Assembly (NCBI RefSeq): GCF_024868665.1
Contig: NC_079890.1
Coordinates: 5,750,500 to 5,814,499 of the forward strand
DNA from: Triplophysa rosa
Taxonomy: Eukaryota; Chordata; Actinopteri; Cypriniformes; Nemacheilidae
Direction: 5' to 3'
DNA length: 64,000 nt
Shown piece by piece: positions 26,342 to 39,012 of the stretch (its first letter is position 1; every line of letters starts with the position of its first letter). Position numbers and translations under genes: made by a program. The notes under the pieces are model-generated. The model ran no database searches and was not told the origin of the DNA. It was given only the letters and a program-made list of their open reading frames with translations.

Positions 26342-29300
26342 GTTATGTTAAGACATTAACAGCCTTTATTCGGGGTGTTACTTCAATCAGGAGAATGTAA
26401 TGAAATTTCAAATGCCTAAATTATGCTTTATTACGAACATATGGTCTCTGTTGACCTCTAAAGTGATATCTGATGAATCCATAGCAGATGCTGTGGGTGT
26501 CAGAGCTGATTTGAGCTTAGGAGAAAAAATCATTTCAATCTTAGGTGATTCCATGATATAACAGGTGTTACTGAAGTTGTTTAGGAATTCTAAAGGGCTT
26601 AGCCCAAAGGCTTATTCTCACCTAATACTTTAATACTCATTAATGCCTGCCTCTGTGACTTCCGCCATCTCGATCTGCTCCACAAGCTCTGCCCACAACA
26701 ACCTGTCCATTTTAGATGGCTGGGCCAAAAATAGAAAACAAAACAACAGTTCCTTTTTAAAAATAAGTCCGTTGTGTAATACATTCATATCAAGAATACA
26801 GAACATACTCATATGCATCTAGAATACATTTATTTATGTATGTTATTTTTGTTTTGTTTGTATGATCTTCCAGGGCCTTTTCTACTTCAAGATACTTTAT
26901 AAAAAAAACTTTCCTATAAGATTTAAGTTTAAAATTTAAATACTTTTTTATTATCTACATTTTTATGCAGTTGAGTTTATTACAATTTGGCCATGCAAAC
27001 TGCTTTCATAGGGATATCATAAAGCTAATAGGATATTGGATACACTTCATGTGATTTGGAATAATGCCAGAAGGTCCATAGGATAAACCGCTGTCCATTT
27101 CTTCAGGGGTCATTATATCATATCAGTTGTTTTTCCATGTGCTTAATTCAACAGTCCAAAAGAGGAATTAGTGTAGTGATCGATCCACAGAGGGTCAGTT
27201 ATGCTCAGTCCTGAGCCTGTGAGGAAGAGACAGAACATGAATGGGGATTGTTATACTACCAATGCTCTTTGCTGCATTTCAACAGAATTTCTTCATTTAT
27301 TCAAGCTTGACCATACTTTAAACGGTTTACGTTCATGTGTTGCGTCACTGACTGATGCACGCACCTGGGTGTCCATCTGTGTCTGTATGAAATCCCATGA
27401 ACCAAAGCCTATAAGACTGCTTGATTCTTCTCTTGTGTCGCTATGTTTTAGTGTCATCTTTCATTAGAGCTGCTCTGTGTACAGCACAGTATTAGCAGGA
27501 TCGGTTTAAAACACAAGCAGCCAAAGCAACTAATGACACATGTCTCACTGCCCCACTGAGATGCATGTGAAGACCATCAGGTGACCTTTTCTCCCAGTTT
27601 GATGAGACGGTTAATGTGGTGTTGATGTTTGTTGCTGAACTGTGAGAGAGGTTATTTTTTATAAAGTACACAGACAAGTATAGTCAGATAAATTGAAAGA
27701 CTGCTATTTTCATGTAGATACAAATACAAAACACAATACACAAAATAGAAGCTGCAATCTAGACCCTTCTCTGTTTTTTAGTTAGTAAAGCTATATACAT
27801 TTTAAATAGATTCTATGGTAATTCGATGGTATTTTCATTTATACATGTATTCAATTTATACAATATATAATTTATTTAGACCACTTAAGAAAAGTTCTGA
27901 AAGATATACATTGAACATTTTAATTTAGTTATAAATGTTTTGTTGGTTTTATAAATGTTTGTGCAGTGTTAAAAAACAGGAAGTATTTCTGGACCAGCGT
28001 TGCACCAGCATTGTTTACAAAGTGTAATATAGTAATTTCATATACTACAGTATACTTGAAGAGTTTATTTGCAAGAGTTAAAATGCACAATAAAAACATG
28101 ATTTATGAAAATTAGTAAAAACTGAGTTATCTGTTTTTGCAAATATACTCTTCCTGGCTGTATTAACTGTAAACTACAGCCTGAAAAGTGCTTTAGAAAT
28201 CAAATTGAATTAAATTACACAATGTATAAGGATTAGTGCATGAAGTTGGAAAAAAAGGTTACGGTACTCTCTTGTGTACGTTGGCATAAATTATTACCAC
28301 ATTTGAAATTTCTACCACGAAAAAACAGTCTTTGGACATATTGGTGGTACAACATATTTATTTACTAAAGGAAGCATTTGCCAAACAACTGATTTAATAA
28401 TGTTGAATACATGTTTGACCAAAAAATCATACTTTAAGTCATTTCATCACCTGTGATAGTCTATTGAATTCTGTTAATTAAGTCCACCATATACATACAG
28501 TCATATATTTTATATGCTATGAACTGTTATGTAAATCTGTTATGTTTTTAGGCATGTTAGGTTGAACACACGTTAAGTCTTACAGTATGTGACAAACCAC
28601 TTAAGTTTTCATATAACAGCAGAATTTGCAAAAGATAAGTAGTTTGCTTCATTTTCATTAACAAAACCATTGGTTTTGTTGTTTGACTTCTCACATCTCT
28701 CTACAGTCGTTAGCGCCCACCTGACAACTGTCTTCTTCAATTTAATTGGCTGAACCGTTCTGTTTTGTTCAGTTTGATACGTGGTATTATAACTCCGACT
28801 GCATTATTCTGAAAAAAGAAAGTCATATTCAGCGAGGATGCCTTGGTGAGTAAAACATGGGGACATTTTGTTTCTTGCCTGAAGTATCCCTTTAAGGATG
28901 ATAAGGATATATAAATGATGTATAGGTATATATTTGAATACAATGTACATTTAAGACAATATTATTTTTACAGTTAGTGACAATGTACATCTTAAGGAAA
29001 ACTTGCAACACATGATGCACCTGTGTCTAAGGATGCACCTATGTCGCTAATTTAAAAACGACACATTTAAACAAGCAATGATGGTTTGTGCTTTTTCTAA
29101 GAAATGATTTGAACAGGGAGGTAGGATGTGTATGAGAGAGAGAGTGTGTTATGGCAGAGAAACAAATTCGTCATCTGGATCAAACTACTTGGCCTAAACC
29201 CCCTCACAGGGCTCAGCTGTCCAAGATGCACAGGGAGCGCCCACCCTTCTCTCCTGGCTCAGGTCAGCTAATCTGAGGGCTGCCCCCCTCCTGCTAGTAC

Positions 29301-30728
29301 CAGTGCTAATTGCTTGTGTCATAAAGCTCTGTGACCCAAATAAGCCTCGCTACCCAAAGCTGCTGGGATAAGCCCCACTTTACCTCACCAAACCTGCTTA
29401 ATAAAACGCCTTCTCCACTGCAACCCCCTCACCCATCATGCCTCTGCTTCCTCACACACCAAGGCTGTAACCACGTCATTGGGGGGACTCCATACCATTT
29501 ATATAGGCTTTAAACATTATATAATTCTTTTATTATACTTTTAATACTATACTTTTTATAATATTTCTGAGTGCTGAGCTGACAAGGACATATACAAAGG
29601 CTGCAGACACTTGTCCAAAAAAGAAAATAAAAAAGTTAAATAAAGTAGATTTTCAAATACTTGCAATTAAAAATATCGAAACCTTAAACACACTTGAGTC
29701 AAATACACACATTTTAGCATGTTCTAGTGTAGCTCTGAGGTTGATAACTCTCCCACAAACTCACAAATTATAGAACTAAAATAAATTCATTCACAATATA
29801 CACATATGTATTATTAATCTTATCCCTGGTATGCTGAAAACAGTTATTATTTCTTAATTCATTCTTAATTATTATTTCTTAATTAATTTCCTATATCGTT
29901 AGTTCTGGCAGGTCACGCTAGTTAAGCTTGCTCAGTCAATCTCATGCTGCAGCTAATCAATGTCAACCAGTAGTGATACAACACATACTATCCTGTGTTC
30001 TATTTAGGTTGCCTTCTTAGAGCTCCTCTACAGCTATTCAATTGTGCCACGCTCAAAAACCCACCCCCATCCACAACTCCTCCTCATCTGTCTGCATCTA
30101 ACAGGTAATTTTTTATTTCATCCTGTATGGATCCTGATTTTTATTTATTTCCCTTTTGACAGGTATGGATCCTCTTTTAGATGACACCGTTTTATTAATG
30201 TTGCGTGTAAAGGATATATGAAACAAATTCTGCCTAAAATCATTCTGGTTCCCCAGTATGGAACCCCAATCCTGCCAAATAAAAAAAAACACAAGAATAA
30301 ATCCATGAAGAAATGTAAAAAAGCGAATATAAATAAATAAATAAATACAGAAATTAATTTTCGAAAAATGAAAAAAATGTATGAAAAAAATGATATTTAA
30401 ACGTATAATATTTATTTATTAAAATAAATGTACATTTTTGTATTTCTTTTATGCATTTATGCTAATATATATGTATTCCCCCATTTTTACATTTTCACAT
30501 TCATTTATTTTCACATTTATTTATTTCTACATTTCTGTGTCCATATGGTAATGAGGGGGCGTGTCTTGCTTCAGACATGGCAGTTGAGCACAGAGTGCTG
30601 CTGTAGGCCACAGTCAAACTCTATGGCCATAGTAACATCTTGTGCTTTGACAAAATGACATGCAAGAGATGAGTGTGACCAAATGAAACAATGATATAGT
30701 ATATTACAGTAAACTGCAGCATACTATA
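26342..30728. other. intergenic DNA, mostly unassigned
   Basis: AT-rich DNA with no certain gene. Exceptions: a possible terminal exon at 26630-26719, and a GC-richer, C-rich stretch at about 29160-29480 (with GCTAATTGCTTGTGTCATAA) that looks single-copy and may be a conserved regulatory element. No tRNA or clear transposon ends noted. Confidence 0.4.
26630..26719 (-). CDS. possible 3'-terminal coding exon, unidentified
   Basis: After a TTTTTGGCCCAG acceptor on the minus strand, 29 codons stay open to TAA: PSKMDRLLWAELVEQIEMAE then VTEAGINEY. The sequence looks like a real amphipathic protein tail rather than random translation, with AT-rich intron-like flanks. I do not recognise the protein and found no upstream partner exon, so this may still be chance. 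Confidence 0.3.
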   Translation of the reverse strand, partial: PSKMDRLLWAELVEQIEMAEVTEAGINEY

Positions 30729-30922
30729 TGTGGTGTTGTCACATTAATGTACCGCTAGGTGGCACTCCTCTATTTGATTTGCATAGAGATGCAGATAGAG
30801 AGAAGAAGTGGTAGAGTACGGAGCATGTGCCTGCATGTTATCCTGTATGTGTTAGTGAGTTAATAAATGTTACTGAAAGGAATCTATGGTCTCCAGCGTC
30901 TTGTCTACATTAAGACATAACA
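30729..30922 (+). repeat. 5' LTR of gypsy 1
   Basis: TG...CA boundaries. It contains GTTAATAAATGTTACTG, with an AATAAA polyadenylation signal 55-60 bases before its end. It differs from the 3' LTR by a few substitutions and small indels (for example GATGCAGATAGAGAG against GAGGTAGAG). Confidence 0.92.
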
Positions 30923-30963
30923 AATTGGCGACGAGGACGGTTTTTTTACAAGATTTTCTGAGG

Positions 30964-31954
30964 ATGGCTTCAGTAAGTGCTCCATTTCCCACTCCTTTTT
31001 TGCCTTATCCTGGTGAGCCTGCTATACTGCTAGTCACATGGCTGAAAATGTTCCGGAACTACATGCTAGTCATCAATGCTACTGGGGATTTATGGTCAGA
31101 AGCCAGAAAACGTGCTTTGCTTCTTCACTGCCTCGGAACCGAAGGTCAGAGATTGTTTTATACACTGCCCAATACCGGTGACGATCTAGCTGATGCTATT
31201 AAGGCTTTGGAACAACACTTCGTTCCGAAAAGAAATGTGGTCGTGGAAAGACATGCTTTCAGGAAACGCATACAGAGGATAGATGAAACGGTAGTACAAT
31301 ACATTGCTGCATTAAGAGATTTAGCGACTACTTGTGAATTTGCTGACAATCTTGACGATATGTTGCGTGATCAACTTGTTGAAAATATTGCTAACCCTCG
31401 CATTCGTGAAAGATTATTAGTGGAATCTAAATTGACACTGGAGACTGCAATTACAATTGCTACACAGCTAGAGACCGCTGATGCTCAGGCGAAATCGCTG
31501 GCTACGAGTAACTTCGCTCCAGTTCAAGTTGTACATGCCACTCCTGCTTCTGGACGACAGCGTCCTAAGGCCAAATTCAAAGCACGTACCTCATCAAAAC
31601 CACCTGCTTCTGCTCCGTCAGCTCGAACATGCTTTCGCTGTGGCTCTGCTGGACATCTTGCAAACGCACAGAACTGCCCCGCTGCATCTGCTAAATGTAA
31701 GAACTGCAATAAGATTGGACATTTTGCACGAGTCTGCCGTTCTGCTCCTACTCATTCAGTGCATTCAGTTGAATTGCCAGAGGTCTGTATTCTCCATCTG
31801 CCTGGATCGACTGACCGTCTGATGTGTGAAGTGACCGTACATGCCTCACCTGCTGCTACCCCTGTGTCTCTTCAACTTACTGTGGACTCTGGTTCGTCTG
31901 TGTCCATCCTGCCGAAACAACTGTATGAACAGCATTTTCGCACTGTGCCGTTGC
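30964..31954 (+). CDS. gypsy 1 gag and protease start, first assembled copy
   Basis: The ATG at 30964 lies 41 bases after the 5' LTR and starts MASVSAPFPTPFLPYPGEPA. A capsid-type region follows (LKMFRNYMLVINATGDLWSE; VQYIAALRDLATTCEFADNL). Then come a basic linker and two zinc knuckles (CFRCGSAGHLANAQNC with irregular spacing, and CKNCNKIGHFARVC). The protease motif LTVDSGSSVSILPK marks the start of pol in the same frame, so gag and pol appear fused. The frame is intact until it meets the single N at 31955, where the sequence restarts from the beginning of gag. Confidence 0.88.
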
Positions 31955-31979
31955 NTTTTTTGTACAAGATTTTCTGAGG

Positions 31980-34900
31980 ATGGCTTCAGTAAGTGCTCCA
32001 TTTCCCAATCCTTTTTTGCCTTGTCCCGGTGAGCCTGCTATACCGCTAGTCACATGGCTGAAAATGTTCAGGAACTACATGCTAGTCATCAATGCTACTG
32101 GGGATTTATGGTCAGAAGCAAGAAAACGTGCTTTGCTTCTCCACTGCCTCGGAACCGAAGGTCAGAGATTGTTCTATACACTGCCCAATACCGGTGACGA
32201 TCTAGCTGATGCTATTAATGCTTTGGAACAACACTTCGTTCCGAAAAGAAATGTGGTTGTGGAAAGACATGCTTTCAGGAAACGCATACAGAGGATAGAT
32301 GAAACGGTAGTACAATACATTGCTGCATTAAGAGATTTAGCGACTACTTGTGAATTTGCTGACGATATGTTGCGTGATCAACTTGTTTCGTGAAAGATTA
32401 TTAGTGGAATCTAAATTGACACTGGAGACTGCAATTACAATTACCACACAGCTAGAGACCGCTGATGCTCAGGCGAAATCGCTGGCTACGAGTAACTTCG
32501 CTCCAGTTCAAGCTGTACATGCCACTCCTGCTTCTGGACGACAGCGTCCTAAGGCCAAATTCAAAGCACGTACCTCATCAAAACCACCTGCTTCTGCTCC
32601 GTCAGCTCGAACATGCTTTCGCTGTGGCTCTGCTGGACATCTTGCAAACACACAGAACTGCCCCGCTGCATCTGCTAAATGTAAGAACTGCAATAAGATT
32701 GGACATTTTGCACGAGTCTGCTGTTCTGCTCCTACTCATTCAGTGCATTCAGTTGAATTGCCAGAGGTCTGTATTCTCCATCTGCCTGGAGCGACTGACC
32801 GTCTGATGTGTGAAGTGACCGTACATGCCTCACCTGCTGCTACCCCTGTGTCTCTTCAACTTACTGTGGACTCTGGTTCGTCTGTGTCCATCCTGCCGAA
32901 ACAACTGTATGAACAGCATTTTCGCACTGTGCCGTTGCAAGCCCCTGATGCCCGTTTAGTTACTTACTTACAAGAGCCAATTTCAGTGCTAGGATGTTTA
33001 TCTGCTACAGTCACTAAATATGGCATTACCTGTCCTGCACACTTCTTCATTGTTGACACTGGCACTGCTTTGCTAGGCATGGATCTGATTAAGGGACTTC
33101 AGCTGCAATTTACTGGAAACACTGTGCTGCCATCGGCACAATCCTCTCCAGTCTGTGCTCTCTCCACTTCTCCATCACAGCGTGCTGCATTAGGCTGTGT
33201 GAACAACTTCACGCACAAGGTGAACATTTCTGACTCTGTAACCCCTGTCAGATGCAAATTACATCGCTTACCTTTCTCCGTGAGAGATGCTGTTTCCGCA
33301 GAACTGGAACGTCTCTTACAGGCTGGTGTGATCGAACGGATTGATTCTTCTCCATGGGTTTCTCCGATTGTTGTGGTCCAAAAGAAAACGGGGGGGATCC
33401 GCATGTGTGTGGACTTGCGAGGGCCCAACAAGGCAGTTATAGTAGACAGCTACCCATTGCCACACATGGAGGAGAGGATGACATTACTGCAAGGTGCGAC
33501 TGTGTTTTCAACTATAGACTTGGAAAGTGCATACCATCAGGTACCTCTTCATGAAGATTGCCGGGATCTCACTGCTTTTCTTACACACGAGGGCCTCTTC
33601 AGATTCTGCAGGGTACCTTATGGCTTGGCGTCTGCTCCAGCTGCATTCCAAAAGATGATGGTCATCATTCTAAAAGGAATCCAGAACGTTGCAAATTATC
33701 TGGACGACATCATCGTGTGGGGACGCTCGCTGCAAGAACATGATCAAGCGCTAGAGAAGGTGATGCAACGTCTCAAAGATGCTGGGTTGGTGTTGAATGA
33801 GTCAAAATGTCAATTCAGAAAACAGAGCTTGAAGTTTCTAGGCCACATGGTGACGTCGCAGGGTATTCAGTTGGATCAGGAACATCTATCTGCAATAATC
33901 GATGCACCTGCACCAACGGATGCTGTTCAGTTGCGTTCTTTGCTGGGTCTTCTCTCCCGGTACAACAAATTCATTCCTAATTTCGCTTCCGTGGTGATGC
34001 CTCTGCATGAGTGCTTGAGAGATGAGAGTGGATTTCGCTGGTCTGATGATGCTCAACAAAGCTTGGATGATGTGAAGAAGCTGCTAGTTCACAGTCCTGC
34101 GCTTATACTGTTTGACCCGGAGATGCCGGTGGTCATTTCTACTGACGCGTCTGCATATGGACTAGGTGCTGTCTTCGCTCAAATTGGCACTGATGGTCAA
34201 GAACATGCTGTCGGTTTCGCATCCAGAACACTGTCCTCAGCTGAACAGAAATACTCCACTGTTGAAAAGGAGGCTCTGGCGTGTGTCTGGGCGATGGAAA
34301 AATGGAGAACGTACTTGTGGGGTCGCAGATTTACGTTGCAGACTGACCATCAAGCGTTAACAACACTGCTGACCACAAAAGGGACTGATAGAGCTGGTAT
34401 GCGTATTGCTCGGTGGGCTGCTCGGTTGCTCTGTTTCGACTACATAGTTGAGTATCGTGCTGGATCTGAGAACTACACTGCAGATTGTTTATCCCGCTTG
34501 CCCTTGCCTCTTCCTTTGGATGCTGAGTCTGATACAGAACCCGAGTTTGTTGCTTTACTGTCTTCTGGGCCGATTGCCATATCCCAGGAAGAATTTGCTA
34601 CTGCCTCTGCTCACTGTTCTGAACTCTCTGCGTTGCGAGCACAAATTGCGAGTAAATGGCCTTCATCTTCCGCTGCTGTGGATCCTGTGATTCGTCCATA
34701 CTACAAGCTCCGACATGAGTTCAGTGTGCAAGCTGAGTTTGTGTTTAGAGGATCTAGACTGGTTGTGCCTGGAAAATTGCGTGAGTCATTGTTCAGTATT
34801 GCACATGAGGGTCATCAGGGAATTGTGAGAACGAAGCAACGCCTGCGTGAGATGTATTGGTGGCCAAACATGGACACATTTGTGACAGAGAAAATTGCTG

Positions 34901-35738
34901 TCTGTCATTTATGTCTTTCTCTGGACAAAACTGCGAAAGCCTCTGCTGTTCCACTACAGCCTGTTCCTTTACCTTCTGCACCGTGGGAAAAACTGGCGAT
35001 AGACATTGTGGGCCCGTTCGAGACTGCTGTCTGGGACTGTCGATATGCNNNNNNNNNNNNNNNNNNNNNNNNNNNNNNNNNNNNNNNNNNNNNNNNNNNN
35101 NNNNNNNNNNNNNNNNNNNNNNNNNNNNNNNNNNNNNNNNNNNNNNNNNNNNNNNNNNNNNNNNNNNNNNNNNNNNNNNNNNNNNNNNNNNNNNNNNNNN
35201 NNNNNNNNNNNNNNNNNNNNNNNNNNNNNNNNNNNNNNNNNNNNNNNNNNNNNNNNNNNNNNNNNNNNNNNNNNNNNNNNNNNNNNNNNNNNNNNNNNNN
35301 NNNNNNNNNNNNNNNNNNNNNNNNNNNNNNNNNNNNNNNNNNNNNNNNNNNNNNNNNNNNNNNNNNNNNNNNNNNNNNNNNNNNNNNNNNNNNNNNNNNN
35401 NNNNNNNNNNNNNTCGACCAGGGAATAAAGTGCGCATTAAAAAGGCTGTGCATGTACCAAAAGCTTATCCAAAGTTCACTTCTCCAATTGAAGTCAGGAA
35501 AAAAGTTGGTCCTTACACTTACCTCTTGGATGATGGAAAAAAGTGGCATGCATCATGTCTTGCACCCGTGCCAACTAGAGAGCTGGATAATGGAATGACG
35601 GCCAATGCTGAAAACGTGATGCCCTCTCATGTTCCATTGTCTGGAAATTCAGTGTCTTCTGATGCTGGTCCAAGAGTACAACGTCAAAGACGTGAGCCCG
35701 GTTGGCTAAAGGACTATGATACTAGTCACAGAAATTGA
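31980..35738 (+). pseudogene. gypsy 1 gag-pol, second assembled copy, interrupted by gap
   Basis: It repeats gag from 31980. Compared with the first copy it lacks 9 bases and then 23 net bases near 32360-32390; the latter shifts the frame, so gag stops at about 32393 and the downstream frame opens again from about 32390. From there pol is open to the gap. Order: zinc knuckles, protease (VDSGSSVSI), RT (IRMCVDLRGPNKAVIVDSYP; VANYLDDIIVWG with Asp codons at 33703-33708), RNase H (VISTDASAYGLGAVFAQIG; LQTDHQALTTLL), and the integrase HHCC finger (HEGHQGIVRTKQRLREMYWW; CHLC). The integrase core falls in the N gap. The last 325 bases (35414-35738) encode the integrase C-terminal region, ending DYDTSHRN. 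If the gag duplication is artefactual the real element could be nearly intact. Confidence 0.85.
35049..35413. other. assembly gap, 365 N
   Basis: Run of N inside the gypsy 1 integrase core. The frames on either side differ, so the gap length is not exact or an indel is present. Confidence 0.99.
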
Positions 35739-35897
35739 CATGGACTTTTGCACACACAACATACAGTACATATACTTACATGAAAGTCAAGTACTGAATT
35801 GTAATTAAGTTGTTGGTTCATTACGTTATATACTCTTCTGCATTCAATTAATAATACTTAGTGGTTACAGAAGAATTCATTAAGTAAAAGGGGAATA

Positions 35898-36083
35898 TGT
35901 GGTGTTGTCACATTAATGTACCGCTAGGTGGCACTCCTCTATTTGAGTTGCATCGAGAGGTAGAGAAGAAGTTAGAGTACAGAGCATGTGCCTGCATGTT
36001 ATCCTGTATGTGTTATTTTGTTAATAAATGTTACTGAAAGGAATCTACGGTCTCCAGCGTCTTGTCTACATTAAGACATAACA
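35898..36083 (+). repeat. 3' LTR of gypsy 1
   Basis: Matches the 5' LTR along its whole length with few differences and ends GACATAACA. It is preceded by the purine-rich tract AAAAGGGGAATA. Confidence 0.92.
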
Positions 36084-36529
36084 ATATCAAATGTGATCTT
36101 TGGGGACAAACTATACAGTATATGTGGAAGTGTTATTGTATACTAGTTATTGTAGTTATTATATAATATTGTAATAAATAAAGTAAATGTTTACTATTAT
36201 ATCTAATTTATAACATATAATGACTGGAATTATTGCTATATAGAAATGTCATATTTGAGCTTTTGAAATAAACTTTATTGTGGATGTACACCTTGTATTT
36301 GTCTAATTTTGAAAACAAGGATTTTTATCATTACAATTACTTGGTTATTAATTAGTATTTTTTGGTTAAAATTGAAAAAATGAAAAAAACTAACAATAAA
36401 AGTATAAAAAAACTTATAAATGACTTATAAAAGTCATTTTATTAAATTTTCCCTTAATTTTTCATCAATTTTTTCTTTCCCCTTCGTTTTTCCTTCTTTT
36501 CCCCCCCACCCATAGCAGTCTGTTTTGCC
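36084..36529. other. AT-rich spacer
   Basis: No gene seen; very AT-rich, with a C run (CCCCCCC) shortly before the tRNA-like sequence. Confidence 0.5.
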
Positions 36530-36611
36530 ACATTTTTGGCCGAGTGGTTAAGGCGATGGACTAGAAATCCATTGGGGTCTCTCCGCGTATGTTCGAATCC
36601 TGCCGACTACG
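36530..36611 (+). pseudogene. tRNA-Ser(AGA) pseudogene
   Basis: From TGGCCGAGTGGTTAAGGCGA through the anticodon loop CTAGAAA (AGA at 36563-36565), the long serine-type variable arm and TTCGAATCCTGCCGACTACG this matches vertebrate tRNA-Ser. The 5' acceptor strand, expected GTAGTCG to pair with CGACTAC, is instead ACATTTT. The T-stem is also weakened (GTATG opposite CCTGC). The gene cannot form an acceptor stem, so I call it decayed. Confidence 0.8.
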
Positions 36612-38392
36612 TTGAAACTTTTAGGTGTCTAGTTTAATCTTCAAGACTGGCTCGCCTCTGAAAATGCTCTCAAACATGATTGAGACCTTCAGCAAATGCT
36701 GATCCCTGCCATCACTTCTGGCCTCTCGTCGTGATCATGTAGTGGTCAGTACCAAGCGGCAACCTTCCGGTCTCTCTCATGAAAGCATTAAGGAAGTGAC
36801 TTAAATCTCAATTCTTCAACTAGCCGCTAGAGGCTGGCTCCAAATGGGGGTGAAATGCCCAACTTCGCAGCAGATAAAATATTTTTACAGCCTGGTACAA
36901 AAGTGGTTTTGGTCTATAGAGCTAATTTGGTCCTTCCTGACAACTTTGAGTGGGGTGAATGTTTTTATAACTCATTCGTTTAAATTGTTTTAAGCCTTAA
37001 AGTTCTACATAATTGAGGACATGGCCACTTGAGTGAAAGGTGGAATGCCGCTGCAGTATCTTAACTGTATATTTTGATGTATCTTATCATATGCTACCAG
37101 TAGCATATAGCAATAACTCCTTGGCCTGAGCTAACTTGCAGCATTTCTCAATTTTAAGAACGTAAAGAAGGGACTTGCGTCCTTGCTACATCAGACTCGG
37201 CAAGTTCACACTTGGGATTTCGAACCCACGAGGACGAGAGGACACAGTCCGGGTTACATTACAGTTGGAACAGAAGAGTACTCGATGCATCACTCAATAA
37301 AATGCATGCAATCCTATCTCATAATATTTATTTTAATGTAGCTTTAGGTTTAAACTAAGTAAATTTAAGCATTTAGACATAAAACAAAACTGTGCTTCCT
37401 GTATTTTAATTTTAAGAATATTAACATGTGATTCTGGCACTGCTACTGCTCTGATTATCCTAATTGATTTTGTTCAGAATAAAACGAAATATGACACAAA
37501 ACACAATAATTATTACAAAGTATAAGACGTTTGTAAAATAGGAAATATCACAAGCAAATGATTTAGTCAAAAGTAGCCTACTCCAGTAGACAGCGCTCTG
37601 GTACACCATTAAATCATAATTAGAAAGTGAAACTTAACTTTGCCATCAGTCAAAATGATTTGCTCAGAAACAAATAATACAATTTTAAAACCCAAGATTG
37701 CATGTTAGATGTACCCAAAAACGCCCCCCCCCCAAAAAAAAAAACTAGATACACATCAATGAGAGGGTTGGGTGTTTATCCTGTAGTTGAACAGAAATAA
37801 AAGAGAGGAAGAAGAAGGCCTTCCTATAATCTCTCAGTGCATCGGCTGGCATTTGTCAGAGGTGTGAAATGTGTTCCTCTGTTATCCAGTCGGATCCCAG
37901 TCCTAGTACCTGTGCACAGCATGCTGTTAGATTCAGCAACATGTCATCAGAGGGGTTTACAGTTATTTGGTGAAGGAAGGGCATTTTATTTCGTTTTAAC
38001 CCCAGATGGAATGTCCTAGGAGTTGACCCTCCAGAGTTGACCCTCTTTGAATTCTGTGGTGTGACGTAAGGACCACAATGGGTCGAGGGCTGGTGGGTAC
38101 AGCTCAAGTTTCTCTTCATCCCTGCATTCGTCTTTTGCTTTAACGAAAGATTTCGGTGCAGGGGAGGTTAACACATTTTTTGAGGCTTCGAATCAGGTTT
38201 TGTTAAATGGCTAAAGCGAATTCTTGTCAGCGGGCTCATTTGCAGCTGACAAGTCTGTGAACGGGTCCGTTGTTCATACGTGCGCAGAAAGAGATAGAAA
38301 TTGTTTCTTTAGTGCCAAGAAAGCTTCTGGTTGTTGCTTCACTTCCTCGTCTATGCCTAACAGTTGCAGTGTGTATGGCCCCTGCTCGGGTG
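36612..38392. other. spacer within tRNA cluster
   Basis: No protein gene seen. At about 37169-37236 the ends GTCCTTG and CGAGGAC can pair as a 7-bp acceptor-like stem around a T-arm-like GGGATTTCGAACCC, which may be a deleted tRNA relic. The rest is unassigned. Confidence 0.4.
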
Positions 38393-38464
38393 TCCCATAT
38401 GGTCTAGCGGTTAGGATTCCTGGTTTTCACCCAGGTGGCCCGGGTTCGACTCCCGGTATGGGAA
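38393..38464 (+). tRNA. tRNA-Glu(TTC)
   Basis: 72-nt cloverleaf. Acceptor strands TCCCATA and TATGGGA pair fully, followed by discriminator A. The D-arm is GGTCTAGCGGTTAGGATT. The anticodon loop of CCTGGTTTTCACCCAGG has the anticodon TTC. The T-arm is CCGGGTTCGACTCCCGG. The variable loop carries T in place of the usual C (GTGG). A T4 tract at 38484-38487 can terminate RNA polymerase III. It looks functional and delivers glutamate for GAA/GAG codons. Confidence 0.95.
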
Positions 38465-39012
38465 GCCGTCAGGTTGCTTGATCTTTTAGAAATACCTCTC
38501 TGTTTTACAGTGAGGCTCTGTTAACTCAGCTTAGCGTGACGGCCCACAAGTTGCCGCAACGTGTTGTTTTGAAATTCTGAAAAGAGCAGTTTCCCTGTGA
38601 TCTACGTAGCAAAAAAACGCTAAGTTCGTCCCAATCAACCTTTCACAGCTGAACGTGCCAAACCATTGCAGCGCTGGCCTGGATGAAAATGGTGGCAGAA
38701 CGAACCGTGGCAATTTCCTAGGACACAACGCCCTCTCGACTTGGAACGAAATGCCAAAGCCTGGAAAAGTTACAACCAAATAAGTGACAGCACAGCATCG
38801 TTGCACTTGTTTTCAGAGAAACCCCTGTTGCAGCAGGCAGCAAGGTGACAACGTGTTACTTTTTCTGAATTTTTTAGAGAAGCTGCCCAAAGGTCCCAGC
38901 ACTAGGGCCCCGGGAGCCAGGGCTCTCGTAAATACGTCCGCTGAAATAGGGCAGCTCAGACGCCCAACGTGGGCCTCGAACCCAGCACCCTGACATTAAG
39001 AGTCTCATGCTC

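Larger units (their letters stand above)
30729..36083 (+). mobile_element. Ty3/gypsy LTR retrotransposon 1
   Basis: Flanked by near-identical 190-bp LTRs (30729-30922 and 35898-36083) beginning TGTGGTGTTGTCACATTAAT and ending GACATAACA. AATTGGCGACGAGGAC follows the 5' LTR (primer-binding region) and AAAAGGGGAATA precedes the 3' LTR (polypurine tract). Inside is one gag-protease-RT-RNase H-integrase frame. Domain order with integrase after RNase H marks Ty3/gypsy. The copy is disturbed by a duplicated gag around the N at 31955 and an N gap at 35049-35413. LTR similarity points to a recent insertion. ATAT occurs at both borders but one base out of register, so the target duplication is uncertain. 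Confidence 0.92.

Noticed and set aside
31980..32939. Real tandem duplication of gypsy gag
   Set aside because: A single N joins the copies and the second lacks any LTR, so an assembly overlap is the simpler reading.
34793..35549. Long frames running through the N gap
   Set aside because: Open only because N codons are not stops.
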